From Pseudomonas sp. C1C7 (GTDB taxonomy: Bacteria > Pseudomonadota > Gammaproteobacteria > Pseudomonadales > Pseudomonadaceae), in NCBI RefSeq assembly GCF_013359595.1, contig NZ_JABFMP010000023.1, positions 48,698 to 112,697 on the forward strand: a stretch of DNA of 64,000 bases, in the 5' to 3' direction. The notes beneath the pieces were generated by a model, which made no database searches, was not told the DNA's origin, and saw nothing but the letters and a program-made list of their open reading frames with translations. Positions 59,409-64,000 of the stretch are shown piece after piece. Position 1 is the stretch's first letter, and each line of letters begins with the position of its first letter. Made by a program: the position numbers and the translations under genes.

Positions 59409-60974
59409 TCAAGCACCAGCGCTTGTGACGGCTGCCAATGGCCGGCTCTGCGACGAGACGGGAATCGGATTACGCATCAGTGTGCCGACCAGCAGCGCCG
59501 CCAGCAGTCCCGCCAGCCCCGCCACCCACAACAACAAACTGAAACCGCCGACGAATGCCTGACGGGCCAAGGGCTCGATCAGCGGTTGCGCGGCTGGCGG
59601 CAACAGGTTCATCGCCGCCGTCATATCCCCGGCCACCACCCGCGAGGCAATTGCGTGGGCCTGCTCCAGCCACTGCCCGCCCTGCGCCGCCAGGCTGTCA
59701 TGCAGCAACTGTTCGCTGTGGCCGGCCAGCAGCGCGCCATAAATTCCGATCCCCAGCATGATCGCGCTGAAACGCATGGTGGTGCTCATGCCCGAAGCCA
59801 TGCCGGTGCGTTCCCGAGGCACGCACGCCATGATGTTTTTCTGCGTATCGCCATTGAGCAGGCCGGCACCGGCGCCGGTCACGGCAATCGCCAGGGCGAA
59901 GGGCAGGTAGCCACCGCTGGATGCCGCCCAGGCGCTGAGCAGATTGCCGCTGCCCACCAGCGCCAGTCCGGCCGCCATCATGTTCGCCGGGCTCACCCGC
60001 CCGGCCAGTCGCGCACCGATCCGCGGAAAGATCAGCATGGTCACGGCAAACGGCAGCATGCCCAGACCGGCGGCAATGGCGCTGAAACCCAGGCCGTTCT
60101 GCAGGTAGAACGGCAGCATGGTCATCATCACCTGGGCGCAGGCGGCATAGAAGAACATGCCGAGCAGGGCGCCGATAAAGCGCGGGTGACGGAACAGCTG
60201 CAGGTCGATCATCGGCCGCTGCTGCACGCGCTCGATCAGCACGAACAGCCCCAGCAGCGCCGCGCCACCCAGCAGGCGCATCCAGGTCACGGAGTTGTTC
60301 CAGCCAATGCGGTTGGCTTCGATCAGGCCCCAGATCAGGCACAACAGGCTGGCGCTGAATGCCAGGCTGCCCCACGGATCGAGCCTTGCAGACTGGGTAT
60401 CGCGGGATTCCGGCACGGCGCGCCGGACCATGTACATCAGGAACAGGCCCACCGGCAGGTTGAGGTAGAAAATCCAGCGCCAGCCGACGTATTCGGTGAT
60501 CAAGCCGCCCAGGGTCGGCGATGCGGTGGTCGCCACGCCCATGCAGATGCCCCAGAAGGCCCAGGCCTTGGCCCGTTCCACTTCATCGTGAAAGGTGTGG
60601 CCGATGGAGGCCAGCGCCGAGGTCAACAGCAATGCGGCACCGACGCCCTTGATCGCCCGGGCGATATCGAGGAACAGAGCCGTGGGCGCGGCACCGCAAC
60701 CGAGGGAGGCGAGAATGAAAATCCCCAGTCCCCACATCAGCATTTTCTGCCGACCGAAGCGGTCGGCCAGGCTTCCTGCGGGCAGCAGCAAGGCGGCGAA
60801 GGCCAGCATGTAGGCACTGACCACCCACTCGATATCGGCGAAATTCGCGCCCAGATCCCGGGCGATGCTCGGCAAGGTAACGGCGACGATATTGGTGTCG
60901 AGCACGATCAACGAACACACCGCGGAGGCGGTGAGCAGGGTCAGGCGCGGGCTCACCCGGGGTTTGACGGACAT
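59409..60974 (-). CDS. MFS multidrug exporter (DHA2/EmrB type)
   Basis: About 521 aa with 14 predicted membrane segments. DHA2-family motifs: motif A-like GSLADRFGRQKML, the RAIKGVGAALLLTSALASI region (motif B), LGGLITEYVGWRWIFYLNLPVGL (motif C), and a second-half RTGMASGMSTTMRFSAIMLG. Such proteins export drugs or dyes with the proton gradient, sometimes with periplasmic and outer-membrane partners; none is encoded here. The ATG at 60974 is better spaced from the AGAGA site than the one at 60983. A divergent LysR gene 104 nt away is the likely regulator. Confidence 0.9.
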   Translation of the reverse strand: MSVKPRVSPRLTLLTASAVCSLIVLDTNIVAVTLPSIARDLGANFADIEWVVSAYMLAFAALLLPAGSLADRFGRQKMLMWGLGIFILASLGCGAAPTALFLDIARAIKGVGAALLLTSALASIGHTFHDEVERAKAWAFWGICMGVATTASPTLGGLITEYVGWRWIFYLNLPVGLFLMYMVRRAVPESRDTQSARLDPWGSLAFSASLLCLIWGLIEANRIGWNNSVTWMRLLGGAALLGLFVLIERVQQRPMIDLQLFRHPRFIGALLGMFFYAACAQVMMTMLPFYLQNGLGFSAIAAGLGMLPFAVTMLIFPRIGARLAGRVSPANMMAAGLALVGSGNLLSAWAASSGGYLPFALAIAVTGAGAGLLNGDTQKNIMACVPRERTGMASGMSTTMRFSAIMLGIGIYGALLAGHSEQLLHDSLAAQGGQWLEQAHAIASRVVAGDMTAAMNLLPPAAQPLIEPLARQAFVGGFSLLLWVAGLAGLLAALLVGTLMRNPIPVSSQSRPLAAVTSAGA

Positions 60975-61078
60975 GGCGGGCATTCTCTACTGTGAGGTTG
61001 CCTGCAGCTTATCGCCGATTGCTGGTGCCTTCGTTAGGCATGCATCATCACTTCATTACCTTTGAGCTAATGCACCGA

Positions 61079-61948
61079 ATGGACATCCGCCATTTCCGCT
61101 ACTTCCTCGCCGTCGCCCGGCATCGCAATTTCACCCGCGCCGCCGAGCAACTGGGCATCGCGCCGCCGACCCTGACCCGGCAGATCCAGGACATGGAAGC
61201 GGAGCTGGGCGCGCGGTTGTTCATTCGCCAGGCGCGGGATGTCAGCCTGACCGAAGCCGGCGCGGCGCTGATGATCGAGGCCGACGCCACGGTGCGCCAG
61301 TTCGAGTCGGCGCAGCGCAACGCGCAACGCGCCGGGCGTGGCGAAATCGGCCATATCGAGCTGGGTTACGTGGCGTCGGCGGTGTATTCCGGGCTGCTGC
61401 AAAAGCAGGTGCAGGGCTTTGCCGGCGAATATCCGGATGTGAGCCTCAACGTGCGCGAAAGCCCGATGGCCAGCCTGGGCAATATGATCCTGGAGGGGCG
61501 TTTCGATCTGGGGTATGTCCGATTTCCGCTAACCATGCCCGAGGGCATCGAGTCGGTGCGGCTGATGGCCGAGGGCTTCGTGCTGGCGTTGCCGGTGAAT
61601 TCCTGGCTCAACCGCCTGCCATCGATCAACTCGGTGCACCTGCAGAATGAAAACTTCATCCTTCCCGAACAGGTCATTGGCACCCTGCAGGTCGCCGCCA
61701 AGGGCAATTTCTCGCCAAAGCTGGGGGCGCAACCCGGGGGACTGGTCGCGGTCATCGCTCTGGTATCTCTGGGACAAGGGGTGGCTGTGGTGCCCGAATC
61801 AGTGGTCGGTCATGTCAGTCTGCCTAACGTGGTCTACAAGCCGATCGAAGATTGCGACGCCACGTCATGGCTGGCCCTGATCCATCGCCGCTTCGAAAAG
61901 TCTCCCGCGGTATTGCGCTACATCGAAAGAGTCCGCCACTGCGCCTGA
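61079..61948 (+). CDS. LysR-family regulator (divergent to the MFS gene)
   Basis: 289-aa LysR protein. The winged helix-turn-helix is at residues 1-60 (MDIRHFRYFLAVARHRNFTRAAEQLGIAPPTLTRQIQDME). An effector domain follows (about 90-289; IELGYVASAVYSGLLQKQVQGF, MILEGRFDLGYVRFP). ATG codons at 61070 and 61040 are also in frame; I chose 61079 because LysR homology starts there. The MFS-LysR intergenic region of about 100 nt should contain its binding site. Confidence 0.9.
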   Translation: MDIRHFRYFLAVARHRNFTRAAEQLGIAPPTLTRQIQDMEAELGARLFIRQARDVSLTEAGAALMIEADATVRQFESAQRNAQRAGRGEIGHIELGYVASAVYSGLLQKQVQGFAGEYPDVSLNVRESPMASLGNMILEGRFDLGYVRFPLTMPEGIESVRLMAEGFVLALPVNSWLNRLPSINSVHLQNENFILPEQVIGTLQVAAKGNFSPKLGAQPGGLVAVIALVSLGQGVAVVPESVVGHVSLPNVVYKPIEDCDATSWLALIHRRFEKSPAVLRYIERVRHCA

Positions 61949-61949
61949 T

Positions 61950-61979
61950 CCCTGCAGGAGCTGGCTCAATCCTGCAGGG
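61950..61979. terminator. Hairpin after the LysR gene
   Basis: CCCTGCAGGA and TCCTGCAGGG form a 10-bp stem with a 10-nt loop directly after the LysR stop, next to a degenerate CTGCGATCTTTCG repeat remnant. Confidence 0.6.
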
Positions 61980-62018
61980 CAGGCTGCGATCTTTCGCTCA
62001 TCTACAGATCTTGAAATG

Positions 62019-62037
62019 ATTTCCCGCTGTGGGAAAT
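62019..62037. promoter_or_regulatory. Perfect palindrome upstream of the TerC gene
   Basis: ATTTCCC and GGGAAAT (7 bp each) flank GCTGT about 230 nt before the TerC gene. It is suitable as a dimeric repressor operator or a small hairpin. The 320-nt stretch 61949-62269 otherwise holds only the hairpin above and the short open frame at 62087. Confidence 0.35.
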
Positions 62038-62086
62038 GTCCTTCTCGCCTGTACGATTCAAGTCCTTTTCCCTTTTCAGGACCCGC

Positions 62087-62242
62087 ATGAACACCCTCAC
62101 GGAGCCCCCCAGTTCTCCTTCCTCCCTGCGCCCACGCGCGCTGCTGACGCACGCGAAACACCCGGTCTTTCGGCCTTCGAACACCCCGAACATCGCAACC
62201 CTGTGGCCTCTGTGCCGCGCTTTGCCGTGCCCGGCATTCTGA
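62087..62242 (+). CDS. Short open frame (51 aa) upstream of TerC, possible leader peptide
   Basis: ATG at 62087 with AGGA 7 nt upstream. The product is Pro/Ser/Leu-rich with no domain (MNTLTEPPSSPSSLRPRALL...). It ends 27 nt before the TerC ATG. It may be an upstream leader peptide, or not expressed at all. Confidence 0.3.
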   Translation: MNTLTEPPSSPSSLRPRALLTHAKHPVFRPSNTPNIATLWPLCRALPCPAF

Positions 62243-62269
62243 ATTCACTGAAGAGATCGAGATATCTAT

Positions 62270-63829
62270 ATGGAATGGTTAGCCGACCCCACCGCCTGGT
62301 TGGGCTTGTTGACACTGATTGTGCTGGAGCTGGTACTGGGTATCGACAACCTGGTGTTTATCGCGATCCTCGCGGACAAGTTGCCGCCGCATCAGCGCGA
62401 CCGTGCGCGCATCATCGGTCTGTCCCTGGCGTTGATCATGCGCCTGGGCCTGCTGGCGAGTATTTCCTGGCTGGTGACCCTGACCCAGCCGCTGTTCGAA
62501 GTGTTCGGCAAGAGCTTCTCCGGTCGTGACCTGATCATGCTGTTCGGTGGTGTGTTCCTGCTGTTCAAGGCCACCATGGAATTGCATGAACGTCTTGAAG
62601 GCCACGTCGGCCAGCGTACGGCCAACACCACTTACGCGCTGTTCTGGCCCATCGTGGCGCAGATCGTGGTGCTGGATGCGGTGTTCTCCCTCGATGCGGT
62701 GATTACCGCCGTGGGCATGGTCGACGAACTGGCGGTGATGATGATCGCGGTGATCATTTCCATTGGCCTGATGATCGTCGCCAGCAAGCCGCTGACCCGC
62801 TTCGTAAACGCGCATCCGACGGTGATCATGCTGTGTCTGGGCTTCTTGATGATGATCGGCTTTGCACTGACTGCCGAAGGCCTGGGCTTCCATATTCCGA
62901 AGGGTTATCTGTATGCGGCCATCGGTTTCTCGATCCTGATCGAGGTGTTCAACCAGATCGCCCGCGCACGTCGCAAGCGTTCGATGCAGGGCCTGCGCCC
63001 GATGCGTGAGCGCACTGCCCACGCGGTGATGCGTTTGCTCGGCGGGCGCAAGCTGGCGGTGGAAGAGGTCGGTGAAGAGATTGCCGACATGCTCGATGAC
63101 GGTGAGGCGCCGAGTGAAGAGCTGTTCGACCGTCGCGAACGGGTGATGATCAGTGGCGTGCTGCAACTGGCCGAGCGGCCGATCCGCACCCTGATGACCG
63201 TGCGCGCGGATGTCGACCACATTGATCTGGCCGATGACGCCGAGACCATTCGTACGCGCCTGATGCATTCGTCCTACTCGCGCTTGCCGCTGATTCGCAA
63301 TGGCGCGGTGGATGAGCCGCTGGGGTTCGTGCACAAGAAGGAGTTGCTCAAGGAGTTCCTGGCCGGTAACCAGCCTGATCTTGCCCATCTGGCGCGTCAG
63401 ACGATTAACCTGCTGGACAGTTACTCGATCCTCAATGCCCTGGAGCAGATGCGCAAGGCGTCCACGCACATTGCGTTTGTGGTCAACGAGTTCGGCGATT
63501 TTGTCGGCGTGCTGACCATGACCGACATTCTCGAGTCGATCGCCGGCGAACTGCCGGACGCCAGCGAGATCGAGGGCCCGGATGTGGTCGAGGACAAGGG
63601 CGGGTTTGTGGTCAGCGGTGCCCTGAACCTGGCGAGGGTCCGTCAGCGCACCGGCTTTGCGGCGCAGCCGACTGACGATTACCAGACCCTGGCCGGGCTG
63701 GTGGTGAGCCTGCTGGATCGGTTGCCGATGATTGGTGACAGCCATGAGTGGGAAGGGTGGCGGTTGACGGTCATGTCGGTTGAGGAGCGGCGGGTGACGC
63801 GGGTTTACCTGGCGCGTATCGGCGAGTGA
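62270..63829 (+). CDS. TerC-family membrane protein with CBS and CorC/HlyC domains
   Basis: 519-aa protein. Residues about 1-235 form a TerC integral membrane domain with seven or so spans and conserved acidic residues in membrane segments (LELVLGIDNLVFIAIL, DAVFSLDAVITAVGM). Residues about 300-425 form a CBS pair (RTLMTVRADVDHIDL; THIAFVVNEFGDFVGVLT), and about 435-519 a CorC_HlyC transporter-associated domain. Relatives such as YoaE/YegH/Alx are linked to metal (often manganese) efflux or tellurite and alkaline stress. The ATG at 62270 has a GAAGAGA site about 17 nt upstream. Substrate not determinable from sequence. Confidence 0.92.
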   Translation: MEWLADPTAWLGLLTLIVLELVLGIDNLVFIAILADKLPPHQRDRARIIGLSLALIMRLGLLASISWLVTLTQPLFEVFGKSFSGRDLIMLFGGVFLLFKATMELHERLEGHVGQRTANTTYALFWPIVAQIVVLDAVFSLDAVITAVGMVDELAVMMIAVIISIGLMIVASKPLTRFVNAHPTVIMLCLGFLMMIGFALTAEGLGFHIPKGYLYAAIGFSILIEVFNQIARARRKRSMQGLRPMRERTAHAVMRLLGGRKLAVEEVGEEIADMLDDGEAPSEELFDRRERVMISGVLQLAERPIRTLMTVRADVDHIDLADDAETIRTRLMHSSYSRLPLIRNGAVDEPLGFVHKKELLKEFLAGNQPDLAHLARQTINLLDSYSILNALEQMRKASTHIAFVVNEFGDFVGVLTMTDILESIAGELPDASEIEGPDVVEDKGGFVVSGALNLARVRQRTGFAAQPTDDYQTLAGLVVSLLDRLPMIGDSHEWEGWRLTVMSVEERRVTRVYLARIGE

Positions 63830-63882
63830 TTTTGCTCCCGCAGTGTTTCGCGTCGTGCACCGCGTTTGAGTACGACTCGGTA

Positions 63883-63910
63883 CCTGTGGGAGCGGGCTTG
63901 CCCGCGATGC
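63883..63910. repeat. Single REP unit
   Basis: One REP copy (CTGTGGGAGCGGGCTTGCCC) after the TerC gene; no inverted partner is seen before the repeat that follows. Confidence 0.85.
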
Positions 63911-63916
63911 TTTTTG

Positions 63917-64000
63917 GGTTGTGTACATATCCATTGCTGCGGGCGCGGCCGCTTTCTTTGTTTCGGCCTGGCGGCCGACTCCCTTTGGCAAACGCCGGAG
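63917..64000. repeat. Start of a common Pseudomonas intergenic repeat (GTTGTGTACATATCCATTGC), cut by the window end
   Basis: The sequence from 63917 matches, from memory, a repeat found in many P. fluorescens-group genomes that begins TTGTGTACATATCC and continues through CTGCGG and a GC-rich stretch. It is cut off at the right edge, so its full extent is unknown. Confidence 0.5.

Noticed and set aside
59256..60995. 579-aa plus-strand open frame opposite the MFS gene
   Set aside because: Starts in a REPIN and is Gln/His/Arg-rich throughout; the MFS protein on the minus strand has coherent membrane segments.

Overview
This window comes from a Pseudomonas chromosome, most likely the P. fluorescens group. 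The evidence is high-GC coding, several copies of the REP/REPIN palindromes typical of that group (core GGGAGCGGGCTTGC), and characteristic gene sets: dnaE2, the cobW-cobN cluster, cti, nfuA, metH, and cysI followed by a DUF934 gene. I see no tRNA, rRNA, CRISPR array, insertion sequence or prophage. Most genes look like native, moderately accessory chromosome. The exception is the pair of giant leucine-rich-repeat (LRR) genes at 29.4-38.2 kb, which has the look of a toxin/effector locus.

Layout. 0-3 kb: most of dnaE2, the error-prone polymerase, cut by the left window edge. 3.2-11.4 kb: a minus-strand operon encoding a polyamine-type ABC importer (ATPase, two permeases, binding protein), two amidohydrolases and a flavin reductase, with a divergent GntR/FCD regulator. 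It looks like uptake and deamination or ring-opening of a small nitrogenous compound; the substrate is unknown. 11.6-16.5 kb: a hybrid histidine kinase and a UvrA2-type excinuclease subunit. 16.6-22.1 kb: a tightly overlapping six-gene stressosome-like operon (RsbR, RsbS, RsbT, an RsbX/SpoIIE phosphatase with an added ATPase domain, a histidine kinase, and a receiver-kinase-receiver hybrid). 22.3-29.1 kb: small stress-type proteins (DUF4142, DUF465), an SMP-30-like protein overlapping a fatty-acid-hydroxylase/SRPBCC fusion, a LysR regulator, an SCP2 protein, a histidine phosphatase and SohB.

29.4-38.2 kb: two translationally coupled giant LRR proteins (1628 and 1315 aa) related to the NEL-type E3 ubiquitin ligases of Pseudomonas. 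By my alignment both have lost the catalytic cysteine (Ser in one, Ala in the other), and the second protein also stops within the NEL domain. 38.3-49.5 kb: sulfite/nitrite reductase with DUF934, an orphan periplasmic binding protein, DUF2970, metH, cti and nfuA.

49.6-59.3 kb: two divergent cobalamin operons, each behind its own cobalamin riboswitch. The minus-strand one is cbtB-cbtA-cobE-cobM. The plus-strand one is cobW-cobN-chlI-like-VWA. Together they cover predicted cobalt import, corrin-ring steps and cobalt insertion. A complete REPIN lies in frame inside cobN. 59.4-63.8 kb: an MFS exporter with a divergent LysR regulator, and a TerC-CBS-CorC membrane protein. The window ends in a REP and another common Pseudomonas intergenic repeat.

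The items most worth following up are the cysteine-less NEL-like LRR pair, the stressosome coupled to two kinases, the amidohydrolase whose HxH metal motif is replaced, the hydroxylase-SRPBCC fusion, and the coding REPIN in cobN.
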